This document shows positions 27,127 through 34,916 of a stretch of 64,000 nucleotides of DNA, in pieces. This DNA comes from an uncultured Lachnospiraceae bacterium. GTDB lineage: Bacteria; Bacillota; Clostridia; Lachnospirales; Lachnospiraceae. Below the pieces are notes generated by a model. That model searched no databases, was not told where the DNA came from, and saw only the letters and a list, made by a program, of their open reading frames with translations. The number at the start of each line of letters is the position of its first letter. Position 1 is the stretch's first letter. Made by a program: the position numbers and the translations under genes. The stretch lies in the NCBI GenBank assembly GCA_947565425.1, contig CANOFW010000006.1, forward strand, positions 1-64,000, in the 5' to 3' direction.

Positions 27127-28180
27127 ACGCTACCCCCGCCAGCTTCCTGCTGAAATCTCCCATTGTTCCCCAAAGCCACTGTTGCATCTTCCCTTCTCCC
27201 GGATAAGCTCCTTCCACGATTGCCGGAAGTGTTAAATACACAAGATTCTGCTCCAAACCTGCCTGCTCCTGTCGTTCTTCCATCTGCTGAAACTGCTGTA
27301 ACGGCGCCTCCTGCATCTCCCCTGGCTCCGTAACAATATATACCTTACTGCATGCAACCAGTAGTTGAAAAAATCCGGGAAGCATCATACCAAAATCTAC
27401 AAGTATCACCTCATAGCCGCTGCCTTCTGACAAAAGGTCTACAAACTTCAGATAGTCCTGCGCTGCAATCTCGCCCAGACACCCCCCATCCTCTGTCGGA
27501 GGAATATAATCGACACCCTCCAGAGAATAAAGTGCACTGCTGACACAATGCGCAACATTGACTTCACCATCCAGACAAAGGTACATGACATCCAGCAAGT
27601 CCCTTTCATAATCTTCGTGAAACCAACCCTTGAATCCAGAGCATTCATGCAGATTCACATAAAGTACCTTCTTCTCTTTCACCAAGGCTTGCGCGAATGT
27701 AAGTGCAAACGGCGTCTGCCAAATACTATGCCCTGGCGAATAGACGCCTATCACCTCCGTTTTGCCACCTGACGCCTTTGGCATCTCCTCTGCCCAGTCT
27801 TGATAAATAGAAAAAATTTCTCTGAGAAGCCTAGAAGCTGACTGATACTTATTTATTGCCGGAAGCTGCCTGATACATTTAGCAACCTGCCCCTCCTCGT
27901 CTGCATCGCAAAGATACATCCATAACACCTCTTCTTGAGATTGTGCATTTCGATTTTGAGGCTTCTTAAAAATCTCCGCACAAATTTGCGAATTATCATA
28001 AAATCCTTTGCCCAGCAAGACAATATCCTGTTTATGCGTTCTATGATATTCTAAAAAACGCTCAGGTAACGTAAATGAGACACTTTGCATCTTCTCCCCC
28101 CTCTGCAAAGAAATCCATTCCCCCAATTTTTCCCCATAGGATCCGTCCGCATCACAGACGGCTATTAAAACTTTTCTCAA
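27113..28180 (-). CDS. TadZ/CpaE-like protein with degenerate P-loop
   Basis: Product of 355 residues with a TTG start at 28180 after GGAGGTGGC. The N-terminal 120 residues look receiver-like (MRKVLIAVCDADGSYGEKLG). The rest has the deviant MinD/ParA fold of TadZ: EVIGVYSPG at about 143-150 leads into the nucleotide loop, and KVLYVNLHECSG follows the next helix. The P-loop reads SPGHSIWQTP (148-157) and lacks the usual Gly-Lys-Thr, so ATP hydrolysis is doubtful. TadZ proteins place the pilus machine at the pole. It lies between the first prepilin peptidase and TadA. Confidence 0.85.
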   Translation of the reverse strand: MRKVLIAVCDADGSYGEKLGEWISLQRGEKMQSVSFTLPERFLEYHRTHKQDIVLLGKGFYDNSQICAEIFKKPQNRNAQSQEEVLWMYLCDADEEGQVAKCIRQLPAINKYQSASRLLREIFSIYQDWAEEMPKASGGKTEVIGVYSPGHSIWQTPFALTFAQALVKEKKVLYVNLHECSGFKGWFHEDYERDLLDVMYLCLDGEVNVAHCVSSALYSLEGVDYIPPTEDGGCLGEIAAQDYLKFVDLLSEGSGYEVILVDFGMMLPGFFQLLVACSKVYIVTEPGEMQEAPLQQFQQMEERQEQAGLEQNLVYLTLPAIVEGAYPGEGKMQQWLWGTMGDFSRKLAGVACGTD

Positions 28181-28683
28181 TAAGCCACCTCCATAGCGAT
28201 TGCATAACCAATTAAAATTGCGATTGAAAAATGAATGACATGTTGTTTTTCCTGAGATTCTTGCGGATATCTTTGTAATTGGCGGCTTGCCAGCGTATTG
28301 TTCATGTATTCACCGAATACCCGCAGACGCGAAATGAGATTATGATGATATAATGTTTTACAAAGTGACAGGATCGCCGCCACAAAGAAAGATAATATAA
28401 TAGTTGTACAGAGCACTTGCAAGCCCCAAATACTGCCAATCATGGAAAATAATTTGATATCGCCTGCCCCCAGGACGCGTATCAGAAATAATAGATAAAA
28501 TAAGATAACCGGTAAAGAAACGTTTATTAGAAAAACGCCGACGCCCTTCCATCCCCATTCTTGAATCTGAAAGAAACATCCTATAAAAATCCCACTAACA
28601 ATCAGCCGGTTGCTAATCTGATAGCTTCGTAAATCCATTGCCGCCGCCACACTTAATAGTGTTAGGCTAAACAGCACCTTCAC
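28177..28683 (-). CDS. A24-family prepilin peptidase (TadV/CpaA type)
   Basis: Membrane aspartyl protease of 168 residues that should remove the leader from the Flp pilin. Four to five hydrophobic segments are visible. The two aspartates lie in AAAMDLRSYQISNRL (about 13-27) and in the motif RVLGAGDIKLFSMIG (about 69-83). A longer hydrophilic tail sits before the last segment. The start is GTG at 28683. It overlaps the TadZ-like gene by 4 bp and is the first gene of the locus. The C-terminal hydrophilic insertion (about 115-150) is long compared with TadV. Confidence 0.88.
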   Translation of the reverse strand: MKVLFSLTLLSVAAAMDLRSYQISNRLIVSGIFIGCFFQIQEWGWKGVGVFLINVSLPVILFYLLFLIRVLGAGDIKLFSMIGSIWGLQVLCTTIILSFFVAAILSLCKTLYHHNLISRLRVFGEYMNNTLASRQLQRYPQESQEKQHVIHFSIAILIGYAIAMEVAY

Positions 28684-28809
28684 TTCCCCAACTTATCACC
28701 TCTCTTCGAGTCACTCTCCTGTTCGCGAATCAGTGATGATTTGGATTATAGAACAAGTTTTTTGAATTGTAAAGTAGCTATGTGAAAGTTTTTTATTTTT
28801 GTAACTATG

Positions 28810-29082
28810 TCACAAGAGTTGATAGAATAAAATCCCATAAACCAGTCCAAACCCGCTGATACCAAGCGTTCCAATTGTCAAAACGTTTACTGGATTGATG
28901 CCAGCCGCCACGGAAATACCCAAACTTTCCAACATTGCATTGACCACACAAATACCCACGCTTCCTCCTACACAACGCAAAATAAATACCGATATCCAGC
29001 CTGATTTTTGCTTCATCATTCCCATAAGCAGCACGAGCACACAGATTCCTGCAATTGCTGCAATCCCATAATAATTTTCCAT
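28810..29082 (-). CDS. BofA-family protein
   Basis: Product of 90 residues from the ATG at 29082, which follows AGAAGGGGACAGGT. Two to three hydrophobic segments are visible, and the C-terminal part NPVNVLTIGTLGISGFGLVYG is the conserved BofA motif. In Bacillus, BofA holds the SpoIVFB protease inactive until sigma-K is needed, so a sporulation role is plausible but not shown here. It lies upstream of the Tad locus on the same strand, with about 126 bp to the first peptidase, and is divergent from the DUF2508 gene. Confidence 0.85.
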   Translation of the reverse strand: MENYYGIAAIAGICVLVLLMGMMKQKSGWISVFILRCVGGSVGICVVNAMLESLGISVAAGINPVNVLTIGTLGISGFGLVYGILFYQLL

Positions 29083-29213
29083 ACCTGTCCCCTTCTGAAG
29101 TTCTCTTATCACATATATATACTTTATGGAAAAAATTATGACTTTTCTGTATAGATTTGGAAGTTGCTGCTTATACTTTAAGTAACAGTAATTTAAAAAG
29201 GAAAGGGATGCAT

Positions 29214-29429
29214 ATGTTTCTGATTGCGAAAAAAGAAGAGCCTAAGACAACTGCTTACTCTTTACTTTTAGATGACATAGAAAAAGCCAGATATGATCTG
29301 GCTCTTGCCTACGATAATTTTGAAAATGCCATGGAACCGGATCTCATCGACTGCTGTATCTATCAGGTCAACGCTATGCAGATGCGCTATAAATTCCTGC
29401 TATCGAAAGCGAAACAATTCAGCAGCTAA
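29214..29429 (+). CDS. DUF2508 (YaaL-like) small protein
   Basis: Product of 71 residues from the ATG at 29214; an ATG two codons upstream abuts the GGAAAGGG and is less likely. It is helical and acidic: LLDDIEKARYDLALAYDNFE, then PDLIDCCIYQVNAMQMRYKFL, which matches the YaaL/DUF2508 pattern. In Bacillus, yaaL lies next to bofA, and the divergent BofA gene here preserves that association. Function is unknown. Immediately downstream is a 39-bp tandem repeat. Confidence 0.85.
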   Translation: MFLIAKKEEPKTTAYSLLLDDIEKARYDLALAYDNFENAMEPDLIDCCIYQVNAMQMRYKFLLSKAKQFSS

Positions 29430-29437
29430 CCGAACGC

Positions 29438-29537
29438 ATGGCCGATATCACAAGATTCCAGCCACTTCATGCAGATATGACTGATATCACAAGATTCCAG
29501 CCACTTCATGCAGATATGGATGAAATCTTGTGATATC
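29438..29537. repeat. 39-bp tandem duplication plus hairpin
   Basis: Two copies of a 39-bp unit (29438-29476 and 29477-29515) differ at about three bases. GATATCACAAGAT in each copy is the exact inverse of ATCTTGTGATATC at 29525-29537, so either copy can form a 13-bp stem; the second has a 30-nt loop. It lies between the convergent DUF2508 and fliS genes. The repeat is in frame with a short reading frame that begins after the DUF2508 stop in another phase, giving DITRFQPLHADM twice. No T-run follows. Confidence 0.8.
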
Positions 29538-29558
29538 TCCGTTGCAGTACAACCGATA

Positions 29559-30035
29559 TTATGCCAGAAATCCTCTGGACGCCTCAGACTCCTGAAGCGT
29601 TTCTGTTAAGCTTCCTTTCTGATATGTCATGCCCGCTACGATCTGCTGCGCATGCCCCATCAAAGGTTCTGAAGTATCTTGACGAGACGCCTCTACAAAC
29701 CCGTCATAGAGATTCTTCAGAACTCTCTTCGCATCCTTTAGATTCTCGGAAGTATTTTTACATACCGCCATGGAAAGCAAACGATTGACAAATTGGTACT
29801 CCGCATACAAACTGCCAGCAATCTCATAATTGAAATCAAGATCATCCATCAACCTGCGGACTACCTGCTGGGCAAATCCCACGTTACGCTTAAATTCCTG
29901 ATAGTCTTCCGCTTCTTTTGCCTGAATCCCATCCTCAAGGTAAGTAAAAAGCATATCATACATGATTACAATCATTTCACCACGGTTACAACAACTCAGT
30001 CTGCGGGTAAATTCCTGTTTCTTTTCCTGCGTCAT
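29559..30035 (-). CDS. fliS: Flagellar chaperone FliS
   Basis: Cytoplasmic chaperone that binds flagellin's C-terminus before export. The length of 158 residues is slightly long for FliS. It is all helical: LSCCNRGEMIVIMYDMLFTYLEDGI corresponds to the conserved first helix, and VVRRLMDDLDFNYEIAGSLYAEYQFVN to the core helices. A C-terminal tail of about 25 residues is extra. The ATG at 30035 follows GGGAGGACTGG. It lies 45 bp downstream of the flagellin gene on the same strand. Confidence 0.9.
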   Translation of the reverse strand: MTQEKKQEFTRRLSCCNRGEMIVIMYDMLFTYLEDGIQAKEAEDYQEFKRNVGFAQQVVRRLMDDLDFNYEIAGSLYAEYQFVNRLLSMAVCKNTSENLKDAKRVLKNLYDGFVEASRQDTSEPLMGHAQQIVAGMTYQKGSLTETLQESEASRGFLA

Positions 30036-30080
30036 CCAGTCCTCCCAAATTTCCTGCCGTCCTCATAACGACATATGATA

Positions 30081-31529
30081 CTATTGCAGAAGCTGTAATA
30101 CCTGTTGCGGAAGATCATTTGCCTGTGCAAGCACAGAAGTTGCCGCCTGGGTTAAAATATTATCCTTGGTGTACTCTGTCATCTCCTCCGCCATATCCAC
30201 GTCCTCTATTCTGGACAATGCCTGCGTCATGTTCTCCTCTGTCAACTCTAAACTGTCCACCGTATAATCCAAACGGTTCTGGTAAGCTCCCACACTTGAA
30301 CGTGTCTCGCTAACCTTAGCAATCGCCTTATCAAAACTGGTAATCGCACGATCTGCGCCGGTTACCGTACATACATCCACTTTATCAATATATAAGGTCT
30401 GAGATGAAATCTCAGGAATACGCACATCCATGGTCTGATTCTCATTTGCCCCAATCTGTAACGTCATCGGCCCCAAATCAGCCACTTCAAGATTTACCTC
30501 GCCCAGCGTTCCCGGATCTACCTCAAATTTCATCTGAAAACCACCCCGGTCTGTAATCGTTACATAATTGCCCTCTGTCAATATCGTTGCCTGCGTACCA
30601 AACCCTTCATCTGTAGAAGCAATGCTAATTTCAACATCCTTACCGACACTTGTAGTATCTGTGCCAATGCCCAAAAATGCCGCCAAATCCGCATTATCAC
30701 ATTTTATACTCATCTCTGTGCCATTCCCATATTCATTAGACACAAATACCAGATTTCCACCGTCTGCCACAGTACCGGGAACATAACCGCCATCCTCCGG
30801 CTTTCCTGTTTTATCTGCCAAATCTTTGACGATTAAGAGCTTTGCTTCTCCTAACTCAGCCCCCTCACGCATTTTTTCATATACGCGCTCAAAAGTCTCC
30901 CCTTCCTCAATCTCTACCTTAACACCATTGATAACAACCGTACCACTAGCGCCTGCCGGCACAGTAGACGCTGCTGTCAAAGGCACACCGCCCTCTTGAA
31001 CTGCATGTTCAGCATCCGCCGCAATTTCTACCGTATACATGTTAGGAATAACGGAATCAGAAATATCAATGCGCTTTATGCCACGGCTATCGGGATAAAC
31101 CCTCTGATCCAGTGTACCGTCCAATAAATGCTTTGTATTGAACTCTGTATCTCTGGAAACTCGGTCAATTTCTTCACGCAGGGAAGCAATCTCCAACTGG
31201 ATAGCCTCTAAATCGTCGGGGGTATTCGTCCCATTTGCCGCCTGAACAGAAAGCTCCCGCATTCTCTGAAGCATTTCATGTACTTCACTTAACGCTCCGT
31301 CCGCCGTATCTATAACAGAAATACCATCTGAAGCATTTCTGGACGCCTGATCCAGTCCCTTAATCTGTGACTTCATTTTACTGGAAATCGCCATACCTGC
31401 CGCGTCATCCGCCGCACGGTTAATCCGCAAACCAGTTGACAAACGCTCAATAGATTTTGACAAGCTGCCCTCCGCCTGCAATAATCTCTTGTTTGCTACC
31501 ATAGCTGACATATTGTGATTGATTTTCAT
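30081..31529 (-). CDS. Flagellin
   Basis: Filament subunit, 482 residues. The conserved N-terminus (starting MKINHNMSAMVANKRLLQAE, with RLSTGLRINRAADDAAGMAIS) and C-terminus (IEDVDMAEEMTEYTKDNIL, ending in VLQLLQ) form the D0/D1 helical domains. Residues about 140-400 are the variable surface domain, rich in Gly, Thr and Val and beta in character. GAGAGG precedes the ATG. The 5' leader has a 6-bp hairpin at 31562-31578 (ATGGTG/CACCAT). I saw no clear sigma-28 promoter. FliS follows and the DUF6240 gene precedes it. Confidence 0.97.
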   Translation of the reverse strand: MKINHNMSAMVANKRLLQAEGSLSKSIERLSTGLRINRAADDAAGMAISSKMKSQIKGLDQASRNASDGISVIDTADGALSEVHEMLQRMRELSVQAANGTNTPDDLEAIQLEIASLREEIDRVSRDTEFNTKHLLDGTLDQRVYPDSRGIKRIDISDSVIPNMYTVEIAADAEHAVQEGGVPLTAASTVPAGASGTVVINGVKVEIEEGETFERVYEKMREGAELGEAKLLIVKDLADKTGKPEDGGYVPGTVADGGNLVFVSNEYGNGTEMSIKCDNADLAAFLGIGTDTTSVGKDVEISIASTDEGFGTQATILTEGNYVTITDRGGFQMKFEVDPGTLGEVNLEVADLGPMTLQIGANENQTMDVRIPEISSQTLYIDKVDVCTVTGADRAITSFDKAIAKVSETRSSVGAYQNRLDYTVDSLELTEENMTQALSRIEDVDMAEEMTEYTKDNILTQAATSVLAQANDLPQQVLQLLQ

Positions 31530-31629
31530 ATTGTATACCTCTCTTCTAAATTTACTGTGAAATGGTGCAAAACACCATGCGCCAAACGTTCTCTACTATT
31601 CTCTACAGCCCAAATGCGTCAAATTACCA

Positions 31630-34600
31630 CTATATCCTCTGCCCGAACTGCTTCATTTCCTCTAAAAATCCCTTTGCAATGCCGTAGAGCGTCTTAGTCT
31701 GTACCTGATAAGCCTCTGATTCTGTGTCAACGCCAGCCGTATTTCCGGTCCTGCCGCCCACAAAGCGGTTCAAATCCAAATCTTCGCTGTAGACATAGTC
31801 CATCGCCCGGGAATTATCCTGCTCTGGCTGCCCGTTCACACTGTTCGCCTGATTCTTTAACTCCTCTATCGTCCGATAGGAATCAGAAACGACATAACCC
31901 TTTACAGAATCTTCCTGTACCTGGAATCTTGCCGCCACTTTCCCAAGCTTGGGCGTCTCAAACAATACATCCACTCTGCCGCGTTCCTCCTTGCCACGGA
32001 CAATTTTAAGCTGTACATTTGTCAACTCATCTGCCACCATAACAGGAATTGCATAATATTCGTCTTTTGCCATCTGAGTACCAAGCGCTATCTGCTGACG
32101 CAACAGCTTCATATCCCGCAAATCCACGCTCGTGACGCCCTCTGCGTTCTCCATCGTCCTCATAACATTCTCTGCCACGTCTGCCAACTCTTTCTGTGCT
32201 TCTGCCATCTCCTCTGGCGCACTGATGGCTTCACCAAACTTCTCGATGATGGCTTCTTTCGCCTGCTCTAAGTCAGTAGCCTTTTCATTATTTTCCCGCT
32301 GGAACAAGCTCTTAAAAATGCCGCCTCGGGGATTTAAAAGCTGGTTTGCCGCCATAATGTTATATGCGGTCACCGGCATGTCATGTCCTGCTAAAATCTG
32401 CAATACTTGCGCTTCCGCCTGCTTTGCCTGAGAGAACTCTGCTAACTGTTCCTGATAATAAGCTTCCTCGGAAGCTGCATCCGCCGGCGTTCCCCGAAGC
32501 TGCCACAACAATTCTTCCGGCGTCATATCTTCCACGGAACCCTGTGCCTGCTGCATACCCTCCGGTGTAGCATAACGCAGCGCTTCCTTTGCACAATCTG
32601 TCTGATAAGCCGCCTCAATCTGCTGGGAAATACTCAATCCCTGCTGATTCAAGCTCTCAATTCCTCCAAAATTATTATCTACGGACACATTGATGCCAGG
32701 ATTACGGTTCGTACGCACCGCAGTCAGCAGATTCTTCATGGAAAGTTCCGCTCCCTGCTGTACCAAAGCGCCAATCACAGCGCCGTCCGTCTTATCAATC
32801 TGGTTGAGCATACGGTAAATTCCGATGTAACTGTCGCGCTCTTGCTCCGTAATCTCCTGCCGATGCTCCAATTTCCACAGATACTTGCTAAATTTATCTT
32901 CATCGCCCGCATCCAACCGATGCTTAATCTCCTCAGCCTTCTTGTTGAGCTCATCTACATTCATTTCTAAGGGATTTACACCCTCACGAATCATCTCCAT
33001 CACCACGGATGGGGACAAAGTCTGCATCACATTCTGTACTTTTTGATCCGCCGCCTTCATCTGCATCACGGATTCTTCATTAATCGCCATCTCATTGTAA
33101 GCCAGAATACGTACTGCCCTGCGGTTCGCCTCTGTAACTTCCAGATCAAGATCTTCCAAAATATCGTCCACATTGCGGAAAGCCTTGTGGATCGAATCGC
33201 CCAAATCGGCACGCGGCGCCGTCTGTAAGGTCTCGTATGCCTCCCCTGCGCGCTCCATCTGCGCCTGTTTGGACATACCTGCCTCATGTATCGTGTTAAT
33301 CGTATCTTCTGCTGTCTTAACGTTACCCAGAATATAGGCTGGAACGCCTCGCATCTCCTGAGACTTCGTCATGGTATCATGGAATATGCCTGTATTCTCC
33401 TGTGTGGGCTCAATACCATTCCCACTGAGCATATTGGCATAATATGCATTTTCCTGCTCTTTTAGCTGTTCGACCAATTCTTCCAAAGGCTGGGTCTCCA
33501 CGGAAACGCCCTGCCTTAACAATGCGTAATTTGCCTGGGCCGTCATTGCCAGACGCGTCTCCTCCAACTGGCGCTTTGCCTTGAGAAATGCAAGGTCTTC
33601 CTTCGCATATTCGGGAATCTCTGTCGGCTTAGCCGCCTGTCCTTTGCTCTGACCGGCTGACTGTGCACCCTGTTGCGCCGCGTAATTTGCCGCTGCCTCA
33701 AGGCTCTCTATCGTAAGGGGCATGCCCTTTTCCACCACGCTCCAAACATCAGCGTCCGTAGCATTCTCTATTACCTGCGCCGATTCCTGTGCGCGTTCCT
33801 TATTACTGTAACCATCCAAAATCACAGCATCCTGGGGGCGTCTGCCTTCTGCAATCGCCAGCACAGCCGCATCCAACACCTGTCCCGGTTCCGGTGGAAG
33901 CTGCATATCCTTTAGGTCCATGACGTAATTCAAGTTGTCGGCCGTCAATGGAATCTGATTCTCTATCATCCACTGGCTTGTCATCAATGTCGTTTCATTC
34001 ACGGATAGCCCTGCCTGCATAATTACCTGGCTAATCTGATCTTTAAGCCCGGCGTCGAGCGTAATACCTGCGCCCTGGTTCGGCATAGTTCCGCTGCTGT
34101 GCTGCGCCTTATAGAGGTTCTCAACGGTCGGCTCAAGTTCATTATCCAACATATATTTTACTGCTTCATCGCTGCATGAAGTAAGATCTGCCGCCTGTTC
34201 CAATGTCTCCTGAATATCTGCGACATTCTCCTCTGTAGTCGGCAAGTCAGCCTCTCGCATGGCCGCTTCTACCTGCTTAGCTGCCGCCACACTGCCGGTT
34301 ATCTCCTCTAACATTGCACTGTCCGGAGTATCGCCGAACACACTGATATCTACCCCTGCCTTAGCCAGCTCCATCTTAATCTTATCCATTTCTGTCACAA
34401 CAGCTTCTATCTCCGTGTCATTGAGGGAAAATCCATCATCTTCCATCTTGCCGCAATCCGAGGGCGTAGCTGTATTCGCCACAATCTGCATCTTTTTCTG
34501 AAGGAGCTGTGCTTCCATATTCTCCGCCTCCTGGCGTATTTCGTCTAACTGGGAGTCTCCGGCAATATGGGGAACTTCCACTGTTGTCTGCTGTATGGCC

Positions 34601-34737
34601 CTTACCTCTCCCGAATCTTTCTCCACTTTCTGCGTAGTTGTCTCCTCGACAGCAACATTCACATTGCCTTTGATTTCTACCCGCGTATTCGTTCTGCTTA
34701 TTTCCACTATATTGGTGTTATCTACTCTTATGCTCAT
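31630..34737 (-). CDS. Large DUF6240-type protein, possibly flagellar-associated
   Basis: Product of 1035 residues from the ATG at 34737, which follows ATGAGGCGTG. It is acidic, helical and soluble, with no signal peptide or transmembrane segment. It contains several related segments with the phrase PLT[IA][ED][NS]L (for example IPLTADNLNYVMDL and MPLTIESLEAAANYA), suggesting internal repeats. The last 130 residues (LTNVQLKIVRGKEERGRVDV, then FETPKLGKVAARFQV) resemble the C-terminal core of FliK-type hook-length proteins. I recall DUF6240 proteins beside flagellin in Lachnospiraceae. A role in export or hook/filament length control is an inference from context. Confidence 0.78.
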   Translation of the reverse strand: MSIRVDNTNIVEISRTNTRVEIKGNVNVAVEETTTQKVEKDSGEVRAIQQTTVEVPHIAGDSQLDEIRQEAENMEAQLLQKKMQIVANTATPSDCGKMEDDGFSLNDTEIEAVVTEMDKIKMELAKAGVDISVFGDTPDSAMLEEITGSVAAAKQVEAAMREADLPTTEENVADIQETLEQAADLTSCSDEAVKYMLDNELEPTVENLYKAQHSSGTMPNQGAGITLDAGLKDQISQVIMQAGLSVNETTLMTSQWMIENQIPLTADNLNYVMDLKDMQLPPEPGQVLDAAVLAIAEGRRPQDAVILDGYSNKERAQESAQVIENATDADVWSVVEKGMPLTIESLEAAANYAAQQGAQSAGQSKGQAAKPTEIPEYAKEDLAFLKAKRQLEETRLAMTAQANYALLRQGVSVETQPLEELVEQLKEQENAYYANMLSGNGIEPTQENTGIFHDTMTKSQEMRGVPAYILGNVKTAEDTINTIHEAGMSKQAQMERAGEAYETLQTAPRADLGDSIHKAFRNVDDILEDLDLEVTEANRRAVRILAYNEMAINEESVMQMKAADQKVQNVMQTLSPSVVMEMIREGVNPLEMNVDELNKKAEEIKHRLDAGDEDKFSKYLWKLEHRQEITEQERDSYIGIYRMLNQIDKTDGAVIGALVQQGAELSMKNLLTAVRTNRNPGINVSVDNNFGGIESLNQQGLSISQQIEAAYQTDCAKEALRYATPEGMQQAQGSVEDMTPEELLWQLRGTPADAASEEAYYQEQLAEFSQAKQAEAQVLQILAGHDMPVTAYNIMAANQLLNPRGGIFKSLFQRENNEKATDLEQAKEAIIEKFGEAISAPEEMAEAQKELADVAENVMRTMENAEGVTSVDLRDMKLLRQQIALGTQMAKDEYYAIPVMVADELTNVQLKIVRGKEERGRVDVLFETPKLGKVAARFQVQEDSVKGYVVSDSYRTIEELKNQANSVNGQPEQDNSRAMDYVYSEDLDLNRFVGGRTGNTAGVDTESEAYQVQTKTLYGIAKGFLEEMKQFGQRI

Positions 34738-34849
34738 AATCACGCCTCATTAATCGTTATTTTCACTAATAAGTATTTCGGTAATAGTGTGGGAAAACTT
34801 AATCTTTAATTTTTTCTCTCAGACTTTATGTTACGGTTCAGCCTTAAAT

Positions 34850-34877
34850 TTGACAATAATATCAAATTTGTTATTAT
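34850..34877 (+). promoter_or_regulatory. Candidate sigma-A promoter of the secreted FnIII gene
   Basis: TTGACA (34850-34855) and TATTAT (34872-34877) are 16 bp apart, 40 bp before the ATG at 34917. The segment AAATTTGACAATAATATCAAATTT around the -35 is also an inverted repeat and could be an operator. Confidence 0.6.
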
Positions 34878-34916
34878 ATAAGGGACAATTATAAATATTT
34901 AGGAGGAGAAAAATTT

